Under the pieces are notes generated by a model. It worked only from the letters and a program-made list of their open reading frames with translations, was not told the DNA's origin and made no database searches. The position numbers and the translations under genes were made by a program. This document shows positions 29,887 to 38,329 of a DNA stretch of 64,000 bases, in pieces (positions within the stretch are counted from its first letter, which is position 1; each line of letters starts with the position of its first letter). The stretch is taken from NCBI GenBank assembly GCA_003567475.1, contig PWZL01000067.1, positions 1 to 64,000 on the forward strand. Reading direction: 5' to 3'. Source of the stretch: Gammaproteobacteria bacterium. Its GTDB lineage: Bacteria; Pseudomonadota; Gammaproteobacteria; Steroidobacterales; PWYM01.

Positions 29887-29915
29887 TTGGCAGAGACGCT
29901 GCTCTGTCCCATAAT
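29887..29915 (+). promoter_or_regulatory. Sigma-70-type promoter of dxs
   Basis: TTGGCA (29887-29892), a 17-base spacer and CATAAT (29910-29915), each five of six consensus bases. The predicted start is near 29922, giving a 50-base leader. An inverted repeat CAGAG (29891-29895) / CTCTG (29902-29906) lies between the two hexamers and could bind a regulator. dxs can therefore be transcribed separately from xseB-ispA. Confidence 0.6.
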
Positions 29916-29936
29916 GTTGACACATGCATGTTGCCT

Positions 29937-29952
29937 GAGCGCGACAGCGCTC
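29937..29952 (+). promoter_or_regulatory. Short hairpin in the dxs leader
   Basis: GAGCGC GACA GCGCTC: a six-base perfect stem with a four-base loop, 22 bases upstream of the dxs start and just before its ribosome-binding region (GGGGGTGAG). It might affect leader stability or translation. There is no riboswitch-like conservation that I recognise. Confidence 0.4.
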
Positions 29953-29974
29953 GGTGAGGCGGGGGTGAGAAAGC

Positions 29975-31876
29975 ATGAGTGAACAGGACCAGTTTCCGCT
30001 GCTGTCGACGATCGACAGTCCGGAAGATCTGCGCCGGCTCGATGAGGATGCACTGCACACTGTCGCCGACGAGCTGCGGCAGTTCCTGATCCACACGGTC
30101 AGCGCCAAGGGCGGCCACTTTGCGGCCGGACTCGGTACGGTCGAGCTGACCTGTGCCCTGCATTACGTGCTGGACACCCCGCGGGACAAGCTGGTGTGGG
30201 ACGTCGGTCACCAGGCGTATCCGCACAAGGTGCTCACCGGTCGGCGCAGACAGCTGCCGACCATCAAGCGACACAATGGTCTGGCCCCCTTTCCCAAGCT
30301 CAAGGAAAGCCCTTACGACACCTTTGGGGTGGGCCACTCGAGCACCTCCATCAGCGCCGCGCTGGGGTATGCCATCGCTGCGCAGCGCCTCGGACAGGAT
30401 CATCACACCGCCGCGGTCATCGGCGACGGCGCGCTCACCGCGGGCATGGCTTTCGAGGCCCTGAATCACGCCGGCAGCCTGAACGTGAACCTGCTGGTGA
30501 TCCTGAACGATAACGACATGTCGATTTCCGAGAATGTCGGCGCCATGTCGAACTACCTGGCACGACTGCTTTCCGGCAAGCTCTACACCCACGTGCGCGA
30601 GGGCAGCAAGAAAGTCCTGGAGCTGATGCCGACCGTCTGGGAACTCGCCCGGCGCTCCGAGGCGGCCGCCAAGGGCATCATCCTGCCCGGCACCATCTTC
30701 GAGGAAATGGGCCTGAACTACATCGGCCCGGTCGACGGACACGATCTCGACACCCTGATACGCACGCTGCGCAACGTCGTCGATCTGCAGGGGCCGCAGC
30801 TGCTGCATGTGGTCACGCGCAAGGGCAAGGGTTACAAGCCGGCCGAACTCGATCCGATCACCTGGCACGGCCCGGGTCCTTTCGATCCCGCCACCGGCGT
30901 GATCAACAAGAAAAAACCGAGTTCGCCGACCTACTCGCAGATTTTCGGGAAGTGGCTGTGCGATATGGCCGAGCGCGATGCGCGGGTCGTCGGCATTACC
31001 CCGGCCATGCGCGAAGGCTCCGGCATGGTGGAATTCGAACGCCGCTTCCCGGATCGCTATTTCGATGTCGCCATCGCGGAACAGCACGCGGTGACGCTGG
31101 GTGCGGGCCTCGCCTGCGGCGGCATGAAGCCGGTGGTGGCGATCTATTCGAGCTTCCTGCAGCGGGGGTATGACCAGCTGGTGCACGATGTCGCCATCCA
31201 GGATCTCCCGGTGGTGTTCGCCATCGATCGGGCCGGACTGGTCGGCGGCGACGGTGCCACCCACCAGGGTGCCTATGATCTGTCGTTCATGCGCTGCCTG
31301 CCCAATCTGGTGATCATGGCACCGGCCGATGAAAACGAATGCCGCCAGATGCTCTACACCGGCTACACCCTCGAAGGGCCCTCAGCCATCCGCTATCCAC
31401 GCGGGCAGGGGCCAGGCGTCACGATTCATGAGGACATGACGCCACTGGCGATCGGTCAGGGTGAACTCCGCCGGCGGGGACACGGGCTGGCCTTGCTGGC
31501 ATTCGGCGCCATGGTGCCTCCCGCCGAGCAACTTGGCGCGGAGTTCGGCGCCAGCGTCTGCAACATGCGCTTCGTGAAGCCGCTGGACGAGGCCTTGATC
31601 CTGGAGATGGCCCGCACCCACGAGGCGCTGGTGACACTAGAGGACAACGTGGTCGCCGGAGGCGCCGGCAGCGCCGTCAATGAACTGCTCGCGGCGCATG
31701 GGGTCCAGGTGCCGGTGCTCAACATCGGGATCCCCGACAGCGTGATCGAGCACGGCTCGCGGGATGACAATCTCCGTGATGCCGGACTGGACCTTGACAG
31801 TCTGCGCATGAAAATCGCCGACTGGACCCGGATCGAGGAGCGCCCTGCCCTGAAGCCGGCCTCGCCCGCAGTGTGA
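29975..31876 (+). CDS. dxs: 1-deoxy-D-xylulose-5-phosphate synthase
   Basis: Thiamine-diphosphate enzyme joining pyruvate and glyceraldehyde 3-phosphate, the entry step of the MEP isoprenoid pathway. The 633-residue protein contains [17 protein letters not shown], the ThDP-binding [18 protein letters not shown] with downstream [10 protein letters not shown], and the transketolase motif [22 protein letters not shown] 29975 is preceded by a GGGGGTGAG-type site. It follows ispA by 117 bases that include a good promoter, so both genes feed the same pathway but can be regulated separately. Confidence 0.98.
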   Translation: MSEQDQFPLLSTIDSPEDLRRLDEDALHTVADELRQFLIHTVSAKGGHFAAGLGTVELTCALHYVLDTPRDKLVWDVGHQAYPHKVLTGRRRQLPTIKRHNGLAPFPKLKESPYDTFGVGHSSTSISAALGYAIAAQRLGQDHHTAAVIGDGALTAGMAFEALNHAGSLNVNLLVILNDNDMSISENVGAMSNYLARLLSGKLYTHVREGSKKVLELMPTVWELARRSEAAAKGIILPGTIFEEMGLNYIGPVDGHDLDTLIRTLRNVVDLQGPQLLHVVTRKGKGYKPAELDPITWHGPGPFDPATGVINKKKPSSPTYSQIFGKWLCDMAERDARVVGITPAMREGSGMVEFERRFPDRYFDVAIAEQHAVTLGAGLACGGMKPVVAIYSSFLQRGYDQLVHDVAIQDLPVVFAIDRAGLVGGDGATHQGAYDLSFMRCLPNLVIMAPADENECRQMLYTGYTLEGPSAIRYPRGQGPGVTIHEDMTPLAIGQGELRRRGHGLALLAFGAMVPPAEQLGAEFGASVCNMRFVKPLDEALILEMARTHEALVTLEDNVVAGGAGSAVNELLAAHGVQVPVLNIGIPDSVIEHGSRDDNLRDAGLDLDSLRMKIADWTRIEERPALKPASPAV

Positions 31877-31878
31877 AC

Positions 31879-31908
31879 GCCGCCGCGCCGCTTTCGCGGG
31901 GCGGTGGT
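31879..31908 (+). terminator. Strong GC hairpin just after dxs
   Basis: Starting two bases after the dxs stop codon, arms 31879-31891 and 31896-31908 pair over 13 positions with two weak ones (a mismatch, a G-U), capped by a TTTC loop. The next bases are TTATACT, so there is no proper U-tract; TATACT (31910-31915) could be a folE2 -10 element. It may end dxs transcription or protect its 3' end. Confidence 0.5.
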
Positions 31909-31946
31909 TTATACTGGGGCGACACGCTTTCAGGCAAGGACGCAAC

Positions 31947-32771
31947 ATGAAGCAGAGTCACATGGCAGAGCGCGCCGCATCCCAGCCGCCCGATGTCCAG
32001 GGTGAGGCTGATCCGCGGCAGATCCCTATCGACCGCGTGGGTGTACGCGGCCTCAGGCATCCCCTGCAGGTGGAAGACCGCTCGGGGCACCGCCAGGCCA
32101 CCGTCGCTGAGCTGACCATGACGGTCTCCCTGGCCCACGACACCAAGGGCGCGCACATGTCGCGCTTCGTCGAGATGATCAACGAACTCGGCGAACCGCT
32201 GTCCGTGCGCAGTTTTCGGCGACTGCTCGAGGGCATGACCGAACGTCTCGAGGCGCCGAATGGCGAAATCGAGATCCGCTTCCCCTACTTCCGCCAGAAA
32301 CACGCGCCGGTGTCAGGGGTGGCGAGCCTGATGGATTACCGCGCCGCGTTCATCGGCCGGCGTCAGCACGGCCACACCGACATCTGGCTGCAGGTTGCCG
32401 CACCGGCCACCAGCCTCTGTCCATGTTCGAAAAAGATCTCCGAGTACGGTGCGCACAACCAGCGCTCAGAGATCATGATCGAAGCGCGGATCGAGGACAT
32501 CATCTGGCTCGAGGAGCTCATCGAGATCGCGGAGGGCGCTGCCTCCGCGGAGGTCTATGGCGTGCTCAAGCGCACCGACGAGAAATACGTCACCGAGCGG
32601 GCTTACGACAACCCCAAGTTCGTCGAGGACATTCTCAGGGAGCTGGCCATCGCCCTGGACGGTGACGAGCGCATCCGGGCGTTCCGGATCAGCTGCGAGA
32701 ACTTCGAGTCGATCCACAACCACTCGGCCTTCGCCGAGTTGGCCCGCGACAAGGACGCCGCGCTCAGGTAG
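31947..32771 (+). CDS. folE2: GTP cyclohydrolase FolE2 (type IB)
   Basis: Converts GTP to dihydroneopterin triphosphate for folate and pterins using the tunnelling-fold type IB enzyme, which can use metals other than zinc. The 274-residue protein has the signature block SLCPCSKKISEYGAHNQRSE with the active-site cysteine, FPYFRQKHAPVSG, and a C-terminal SCENFESIHNHSAFA. AAGGA precedes ATG 31947. I see no Zur-type palindrome in the 70 bases upstream. Its stop codon overlaps the end of the convergent kinase gene by eight bases. Confidence 0.95.
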   Translation: MKQSHMAERAASQPPDVQGEADPRQIPIDRVGVRGLRHPLQVEDRSGHRQATVAELTMTVSLAHDTKGAHMSRFVEMINELGEPLSVRSFRRLLEGMTERLEAPNGEIEIRFPYFRQKHAPVSGVASLMDYRAAFIGRRQHGHTDIWLQVAAPATSLCPCSKKISEYGAHNQRSEIMIEARIEDIIWLEELIEIAEGAASAEVYGVLKRTDEKYVTERAYDNPKFVEDILRELAIALDGDERIRAFRISCENFESIHNHSAFAELARDKDAALR

Positions 32772-34068
32772 AGCGCCCGTCGCTCTGCAGACGCTGGATC
32801 AGCGAACGGAGAAACACCTTATTGAAGCGCAGCTGGCAGGCGGCAGAAGCCTGCTCCAGCAGCGTCGCGCTCACCCGGATGAGCGTGACCGGCGCCTCAC
32901 TGGCTTCGATGGTGGCGCTGCGCCGTGCGCCGCGGACGTAACTCGATTCGCCGAAACAGTCGCCGCTGGTCAGCGTCCCGACCTGTCGGCCACCGGTCAT
33001 CACCTTGACGCTGCCCGACACGAGAATATAGAAGCGCTCGTCCAACTCGCCCTCACGGACGATTTCCTCGCCCGCTGCGTAATCCTGCCAGGCACTGGCA
33101 CGCAGAATCTCCCAGATCTCCTCGTGTGAGAAATCATGGAAAAAGCGCAGGCGGCGCATCAGGTCAAACTGCTCCTGGCGCTCGATGCGCATGCTGCGCT
33201 TGCGCAGCTGCTGGTAGATCCCGGTCAATGCAGCCGCAAAGGCCATGCCGTTGGCATGCCGTTTCGCCGGACTCTTCTGCAGGGCCACCATCACCGCGGC
33301 CTCGAGCTCCTCGGGGATCTCCGGGCGCAGCGAATGTAGCGGTGGCGGCGAAGCATAGACGATCTGGTGCAGCAGCTTGGAGAGGTTGTTGCCGCGGAAG
33401 GGTCGGAAGCCGGTGAGCAGCTCGTAGGCCACGGCGCCGAGCGAGTAGAGATCGGAGCGCTCCGTCAGGTCCTCCGACTGCACCTGCTCGGGCGACATGT
33501 AGCTGGGCGAACCGGCGATCCCCTCGATCCGCGAGATCTCCGAGTCCTTCACCAGCGCGATACCGAAATCGATAATCCGGACGTCGTTGTCCAGCGTCAG
33601 CATGATATTGCTGGGCTTGATGTCGCGGTGAATCACGCCACGCGAGTGGGCGTAGTGCAGCGCCCGGGCACACTTGAAGAGGATCTCGATGACATCCTCG
33701 ACCGGCAGCAGGTTATCCGGCCGGCAGTAGGCCGAGAGTGTCCGCGCACCGTGAACATGCTCGGTCACGATGTAGTACTTGCCCTGCTCGTCACCGGCAT
33801 CGAAGATCGGCAGGATATTCGGATGCTGCAACTTGCCCACCATGTGGGCCTCGTTGAAAAACATCTTGCGGGCCACTCGCGCCCGCGCCGGATCGAGATC
33901 AGCCTCCACATGGTAGAGCTTGATGGCCACGTCACGGCCGTAATAGGGATCGTGCGAGAGGAAGACCCGGCCGGTGCTGCCCTGGCCGACCTCATTGATG
34001 ATCACGTATTTGCCGATCTTGTCCGGCGTCGGGACAGGCGGGGCTGTTGCCAATTCGGGTCTGGCCAT
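32764..34068 (-). CDS. Ser/Thr protein kinase with C-terminal cyclic-nucleotide-binding domain
   Basis: A 434-residue soluble protein. The Hanks-type kinase domain is complete: GQGSTGRVF glycine loop, VAIKLY lysine, GVIHRDIKPSNIM catalytic loop, IIDFGIA, and GSPSYMSPEQ activation segment end (about residues 18-275). A linker then leads to a CRP-like cNMP-binding domain (about 300-420) with YAAGEEIVREGELDERFYILVSGSVKV and GDCFGESS. There is no membrane helix. ATG 34068 (MARPELATAPP) was chosen because the longer frame runs into pgpA. The natural ligand cannot be judged by eye. It is the last gene of the glyA-to-pgpA run. Confidence 0.92.
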   Translation of the reverse strand: MARPELATAPPVPTPDKIGKYVIINEVGQGSTGRVFLSHDPYYGRDVAIKLYHVEADLDPARARVARKMFFNEAHMVGKLQHPNILPIFDAGDEQGKYYIVTEHVHGARTLSAYCRPDNLLPVEDVIEILFKCARALHYAHSRGVIHRDIKPSNIMLTLDNDVRIIDFGIALVKDSEISRIEGIAGSPSYMSPEQVQSEDLTERSDLYSLGAVAYELLTGFRPFRGNNLSKLLHQIVYASPPPLHSLRPEIPEELEAAVMVALQKSPAKRHANGMAFAAALTGIYQQLRKRSMRIERQEQFDLMRRLRFFHDFSHEEIWEILRASAWQDYAAGEEIVREGELDERFYILVSGSVKVMTGGRQVGTLTSGDCFGESSYVRGARRSATIEASEAPVTLIRVSATLLEQASAACQLRFNKVFLRSLIQRLQSDGRST

Positions 34069-34079
34069 GGGGTCGCCGG

Positions 34080-34574
34080 TCAGCTGATCAGGAGGCTCGC
34101 GAGAAACAGCGGCACCCACGCGTAGAGTGCTGCCACCAGGTCATCGAGCATAATCCCCGTACCACCGTGGATTCTGTGATCCATCTCGCGTATCGGCCAG
34201 GGCTTCCAGATATCGAACAGCCGGAAAAGCAGAAAGGCGGCGATCAGCCAGCCCATGCCCTGCGCGGGCAGCAGCAGCGCCAGCAGCAAAAACGCCGCGA
34301 TCTCATCCCAGACGATGGCCGGGTGATCATGGACGCCCAGGCGCCGGGCACTGATACCACACACGCTCACCCCACCGATACAGGCCACCGCGACGACCGC
34401 CGCATGGCCGGCCCAGGGCAATTGCAGCAGCAGCAGATGCAATGGCACGGCGGCCAGGGTGCCGAACGTACCGGGCGCGCGTGGCGCCAGCCCACTGCCG
34501 AAACCCAGGGCGAGCCAGTGCACCGGGTCGGCGGCAAACTCGCGAAAGCTGATCGGTCGGCGTGCGCTGGCCAT
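34080..34574 (-). CDS. pgpA: Phosphatidylglycerophosphatase A
   Basis: Dephosphorylates phosphatidylglycerol phosphate to phosphatidylglycerol in the inner membrane. The 164-residue protein has the PgpA signature LALGFGSGLAPRAPGTFGTLAAVP, VWDEIAAF, and RLFDIWKPWPIREMDHRIHGGTGIMLDD with the conserved acidic residues, plus several hydrophobic helices. A TTG four codons upstream (34586), overlapping the thiL stop codon, is an alternative start. thiL-pgpA linkage is standard. Confidence 0.95.
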   Translation of the reverse strand: MASARRPISFREFAADPVHWLALGFGSGLAPRAPGTFGTLAAVPLHLLLLQLPWAGHAAVVAVACIGGVSVCGISARRLGVHDHPAIVWDEIAAFLLLALLLPAQGMGWLIAAFLLFRLFDIWKPWPIREMDHRIHGGTGIMLDDLVAALYAWVPLFLASLLIS

Positions 34575-34582
34575 GATCGGAC

Positions 34583-35536
34583 TCAAAAATGACGGAAACC
34601 GCCGGCCGGGGCGAGCACCTCACCCCCCTCACCGAGCAGACGCACGCCGGGGGCCTCGCAGAGCTGCCCGATGCGTGTCAGCGGAACGTCCTGGGCCTCG
34701 GCCGCGGCTGCGAGCACCGCGTGGGCCGCGGCAGGGCAGGTCAGCAGCAGCTCGTAGTCGTCGCCCCCGTAGAGCGCGTCGTGGCGCGCCTGAGCCGGGC
34801 CCCGCATGGCCCGCAGCGCGTCTGACAGCGGCAGACGGGAGAGCTCGACCTCCGCGCCACAGCCGCTGGCGGCGGTGAGGTGACCGAGATCGGCGAGCAG
34901 GCCGTCGGAGATGTCGATGGCCGCACTGGCCACGCCCAGGGCCGCCTGGCCGAGGGCCACGCGCGGCTCCGGTCGCAGGTAACGGCGCACGAGATGATCC
35001 CGCGCCAGCGACGGCGCGGCCTCCCAGAGCGCCAGGCCCGCGGCGGCCTCGCCCGGCCAACCGCTGACCAGCAGGACATCGCCGGCACGCCCGCCATCGC
35101 GGCCCAGCCAGCGACCCTGCGGCAGCGTGCCGGTGACCTGCACAGTGGCCATCAGCGGGCCCCGGCTGAGATTCCCCCCGACCAGCGCCATGGCATGGCG
35201 TTCGGCCAGCGCGCGGAAGCCCGCCGCAAACGCCGCCAGCCAGGGCTCGTCGGCGCTCGGCAGGGTCAGCGCCAGCAGCCCCCAGAGCGGCGTCGCGCCC
35301 ATCGCCGCGAGGTCGCTGAGATTCACGGCCAAAGCCCGGTGGCCCACGTCCGCCGCGGGGGCTGTCACCGGGAAATGCGTACCCGCCACGAGGCTGTCGA
35401 CGGTCATCGCAAGATCGTGCGCCAGCGGCGGGCGCAACACCGCGGCATCATCGCCGATCCCGAGCATCACCCCCGGCCCGCGGTCGAAACCGCTCAGCCA
35501 TCTGCCAATCAGCTGGAACTCTTCCAGGCGCTCCAT
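34583..35536 (-). CDS. thiL: Thiamine-monophosphate kinase
   Basis: Phosphorylates thiamine monophosphate to the active diphosphate coenzyme. The 317-residue PurM-like protein has GIGDDAAVL near the N-terminus, VNLSDLAAMGATPLWGL, GGNLSRGP, AIDISDGLLADLGH and YGGDDYELLLTCP. The start ATG shares one base with the nusB stop codon. It sits in the conserved nusB-thiL-pgpA order and supplies ThDP used, among others, by Dxs. No thiamine riboswitch is visible nearby. Confidence 0.96.
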   Translation of the reverse strand: MERLEEFQLIGRWLSGFDRGPGVMLGIGDDAAVLRPPLAHDLAMTVDSLVAGTHFPVTAPAADVGHRALAVNLSDLAAMGATPLWGLLALTLPSADEPWLAAFAAGFRALAERHAMALVGGNLSRGPLMATVQVTGTLPQGRWLGRDGGRAGDVLLVSGWPGEAAAGLALWEAAPSLARDHLVRRYLRPEPRVALGQAALGVASAAIDISDGLLADLGHLTAASGCGAEVELSRLPLSDALRAMRGPAQARHDALYGGDDYELLLTCPAAAHAVLAAAAEAQDVPLTRIGQLCEAPGVRLLGEGGEVLAPAGGFRHF

Positions 35537-35964
35537 CAGCGGGTTCGCGCGAGGCGCGCGCGGTCGAGCAGGGCATTGACGAAGCGGTGGCTGTCGGTGG
35601 GGCCGAATCGCTTGGCAAGCTCGACGGCCTCATTGATGGCGACACGTTCGGGCACGTCGGGCCGCTCGCTCAGCTCGTGCAGCCCGATCCAGAGAATCGC
35701 ACGGGCCACGGGGTCGAGCTGCTCCTCTCCCCGGCTGGCAAATCGGTCGATCTCGGCATTCAGCGCGGCGCGGGCGGCCAGCACGGCCGCCAGAACGGTA
35801 TCGAAATACAGCTGGTCGGCACGGGCAAAGGGTTCGCGCTCGGCAAACTGGCGGCGCAGCTCGCCGGCATCATGTCCGGTCAGCTGATGCTGATACAGGG
35901 CCTGCACCAGGCATTCGCGCGCCCGGCGGCGCGCCTTGAGACCGGCGGCGCGCTGTTCATTCAC
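35536..35964 (-). CDS. nusB: Transcription antitermination factor NusB
   Basis: Forms the rRNA and lambda-type antitermination complex with NusE (S10). The 142-residue all-helical protein shows RRRARECLVQALYQHQLTGHD, a middle helix around ELRRQFAERE, and the conserved end RVAINEAVELAKRFGPTDSHRFVNALLDR. The start is a GTG at 35964; an ATG four bases further in is out of frame. It sits between ribH and thiL, as in E. coli. Confidence 0.95.
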   Translation of the reverse strand: MNEQRAAGLKARRRARECLVQALYQHQLTGHDAGELRRQFAEREPFARADQLYFDTVLAAVLAARAALNAEIDRFASRGEEQLDPVARAILWIGLHELSERPDVPERVAINEAVELAKRFGPTDSHRFVNALLDRARLARTR

Positions 35965-35975
35965 CGGTGGCGACC

Positions 35976-36452
35976 TCAGGGGGCCAGACGGCGCAGCAGG
36001 TTCGCCATCTCCAGCGCGGAGAGCGCAGCCTCGGCCCCCTTGTTACCCGCCTTCGTCCCCGCGCGCTCGATGGCCTGCTCGATGGAATCGACCGTGAGCA
36101 CGCCGAAGCCGACCGGCACGGCGTGACCCCGCTCGACCTGCCCCGCGCCGCGCACGCACTCGCCAGCGACATACTCGAAGTGTGGCGTGGCGCCGCGGAT
36201 CACCGCGCCGAGCGCGACCAGGGCGTCGAAGCGCCCGGAGCGGGCCGCAGCCTCCAGTGCCAGCGGGATCTCCCAGGCGCCGGGGACCCGCATGACGTCG
36301 ATGGCGCCACGCGCCACCCCGTGCCGCACCAGGGCGTCAACGGCACCGCGCAGCAGGCTGTCGACGATGAAGTCGTTGAAGCGCGCGGCCACGATGCCGA
36401 TACGCAGGCCCTCGCCGGCAAGTGCGCCCTCGATGGTGTTGATGTCGTGCAT
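35976..36452 (-). CDS. ribH: 6,7-dimethyl-8-ribityllumazine synthase
   Basis: Penultimate step of riboflavin synthesis: condenses the pyrimidinedione with the butanone phosphate made by RibB. The 158-residue protein has [51 protein letters not shown] and the C-terminal [24 protein letters not shown], all lumazine-synthase hallmarks. It is 52 bases downstream of ribB and 11 bases before nusB. Confidence 0.97.
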   Translation of the reverse strand: MHDINTIEGALAGEGLRIGIVAARFNDFIVDSLLRGAVDALVRHGVARGAIDVMRVPGAWEIPLALEAAARSGRFDALVALGAVIRGATPHFEYVAGECVRGAGQVERGHAVPVGFGVLTVDSIEQAIERAGTKAGNKGAEAALSALEMANLLRRLAP

Positions 36453-36504
36453 GGCCTTGCTTCCGCTTCGCTGAGTCAGCCTGAATTATCGCATGAGCCG
36501 GGGC

Positions 36505-37662
36505 TCACTCGGGGTAGACGTAGTCCACGACCTCGAGACCGAAGCCGGAAATACCGTGCATCTGCTTCGGCGCCGAGAGTACACGCATCTGGCGCACGCC
36601 GAGCTTGCGCAGGATCTGGGCACCGGTGCCGTAGGTCCTGAGCACCTCCCCGCGATCGCGCCGCGGGTCGGTATCGCTCGAGGCCGCCGCGCCGTCAGCC
36701 AGGGCGTTGACCATACCCATCAGCTCGCGTGGGCTCTCGGGGGTGCGCAGCACCACCAGCACACCGGCCGGCTCAGCGGCGATCCGGCGCAGGGCATCGC
36801 GCAGCGGCCAGCCGAGCCGCGGGCTCTGCACCCCGATCACGTCACCCAGGGTGTCGGAGACATGCACCCGCACCAGCACGGGCTCGGCGGGATCGGGGGT
36901 GCCGTGGACCAGGGCGATATGCACGTTGCGGTTCACATGGTCTTCAAAGCAGGCCATGCGGAACCGCCCGAACTCGGTATCCACCGGCTGCTCACTGATC
37001 AGCTCGACGGACTCTTCTTTCTCAAGTCGGTAGCGGATCAGGTCGGCAATCGTGCCCATGCGCAGGCCGTGACGCCGCGCGAACACCTCGAGTTGCGGAC
37101 GCCGGGCCATGGTGCCGTCGTCGTTGAGGATTTCGACAATCACCGCGGCGGGTGAGAGGCCGGCGAGCCGAGCGAGATCGCAGCCCGCCTCGGTATGACC
37201 GGCCCGGGTGAGCACCCCCCCCGGCTGGGCCATCAGCGGGAAGATATGCCCGGGCTGGCGCAGGTCTTCAGGCCTGGCGCCTTCGGCGACCGCAGCCTGC
37301 ACGGTGCAGGCACGGTCGTGTGCCGAGATACCGGTGGTGATGCCTTCCGCGGCCTCGATCGACACCGTGAAATTGGTGGTCTGGTGCACATCCGTATCGC
37401 GCACCATCAACGGCAGACGCAGCTGACGGCAACGCTCACGGGTCAGCGTCAGGCAGATCAACCCGCGACCGTAGCGCGCCATGAAATTGATGTCCTCGGC
37501 GCGCACACAACTCGCCGCCATCACGAGATCGCCCTCGTTCTCCCGATTCTCGTCGTCCATCATGATCACCATCCGCCCGGCGGCGAGGTCGGCGATGATG
37601 TCCTCGATGGAATCCAGCCCGCGACTGGGGTCGCGGTTGATGTCAGTCACGTGTCTGGCCAT
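36505..37662 (-). CDS. ribB: 3,4-dihydroxy-2-butanone-4-phosphate synthase with degenerate GTP cyclohydrolase II domain (RibBX type)
   Basis: The N-terminal half (about 1-215) is a complete Rib[16 protein letters not shown], the catalytic GRGLICLTL region and [14 protein letters not shown]. It makes the four-carbon unit of riboflavin from ribulose 5-phosphate. The C-terminal half (about 216-385) has the RibA fold but lacks the zinc cysteines. Where GTP cyclohydrolase II has a cysteine-rich VRVHSEC...CDCG stretch, this protein reads [20 protein letters not shown]. That half should not have cyclohydrolase activity, so a separate RibA is expected elsewhere. It overlaps ribE by 20 bases. Confidence 0.94.
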   Translation of the reverse strand: MARHVTDINRDPSRGLDSIEDIIADLAAGRMVIMMDDENRENEGDLVMAASCVRAEDINFMARYGRGLICLTLTRERCRQLRLPLMVRDTDVHQTTNFTVSIEAAEGITTGISAHDRACTVQAAVAEGARPEDLRQPGHIFPLMAQPGGVLTRAGHTEAGCDLARLAGLSPAAVIVEILNDDGTMARRPQLEVFARRHGLRMGTIADLIRYRLEKEESVELISEQPVDTEFGRFRMACFEDHVNRNVHIALVHGTPDPAEPVLVRVHVSDTLGDVIGVQSPRLGWPLRDALRRIAAEPAGVLVVLRTPESPRELMGMVNALADGAAASSDTDPRRDRGEVLRTYGTGAQILRKLGVRQMRVLSAPKQMHGISGFGLEVVDYVYPE

Positions 37663-38302
37663 AGCCCATACTCCTCACGCTGGCGGCGTCCAGACCCTTG
37701 GGACGGTCGGCGCCGGCCTCGAGCAACCGCTCCAGATAGCGGGCGAGCAGGTCGACTTCGAGATTGACCTGCGACCCCACCCGGTAGCCGGAAAAAGTGG
37801 TGACCTCCCAGGTGTGCGGCACAATGTTCACACCGAAGCCGGCATCCTCGACCTCGTTGACGGTGAGGCTCACGCCGTCGATACAGATCGAGCCCTTTCG
37901 GGCGATGTAACGGGCGAGTTCGGGCGGCACCTCGAATCCGACACGCCAGGAACGGGCGTCGCGGGCGAGGCTCCGCACCCGGCCGATGCCATCGATGTGG
38001 CCGCTGACCAGGTGGCCGCCGAGCGGTGCGCCAGCTTTCAGTGCGCTCTCCAGGTTGACCCGGTCGCCCACGCCCAGGCGACCCAGCGTGGTCAGCGACA
38101 ACGTCTCGCGTGAGACATCGGCCGCGAAGGCGCTGGTATCGAGTTCGACCGCGGTCAGGCAGGCACCGTTGACCGCGATGCTGTCGCCGAGCGTGGCCCG
38201 GGAGAGATCCAGGCCCGGGCAGGCGATGCGCAGGCGCAGATCGCCGTCGCGGGGCGTGATGGCGGCCAGCGTGCCGGTGGTCTCGATGATGCCGGTGAAC
38301 AT
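37643..38302 (-). CDS. ribE: Riboflavin synthase (alpha subunit)
   Basis: Dismutates two lumazines into riboflavin and the pyrimidinedione. The 219-residue protein is two internally repeated barrels, each opening with a similar motif: MFTGIIETTGTLAAI at residue 1 and a second copy beginning GHIDGIGRVRSLAR near residue 100. SIAVNGACLTAVEL and SICIDGVSLTVNEV are the paired substrate-binding segments. The C-terminus has a slightly long tail after LARYLERLLE. It is part of the ribD-ribE-ribB-ribH run. Confidence 0.97.
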   Translation of the reverse strand: MFTGIIETTGTLAAITPRDGDLRLRIACPGLDLSRATLGDSIAVNGACLTAVELDTSAFAADVSRETLSLTTLGRLGVGDRVNLESALKAGAPLGGHLVSGHIDGIGRVRSLARDARSWRVGFEVPPELARYIARKGSICIDGVSLTVNEVEDAGFGVNIVPHTWEVTTFSGYRVGSQVNLEVDLLARYLERLLEAGADRPKGLDAASVRSMGYGQTRD

Positions 38303-38329
38303 TTGCGGGGATATCCGATTCCAGAAGAT

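Noticed and set aside
28880-31264. A 794-codon open frame on the minus strand opposite ispA and dxs
   Set aside because: Both plus-strand genes are certain; the minus-strand frame would also read through the dxs promoter region.
34560-35600. Possible thiamine riboswitch for thiL, or one ahead of dxs
   Set aside because: thiL overlaps nusB, leaving no leader; the dxs leader is only about 50 bases and lacks the TPP core.
36505-37662. Annotation as bifunctional RibBA with GTP cyclohydrolase II activity
   Set aside because: The C-terminal half lacks the three zinc-binding cysteines, so only the RibB activity is supported.
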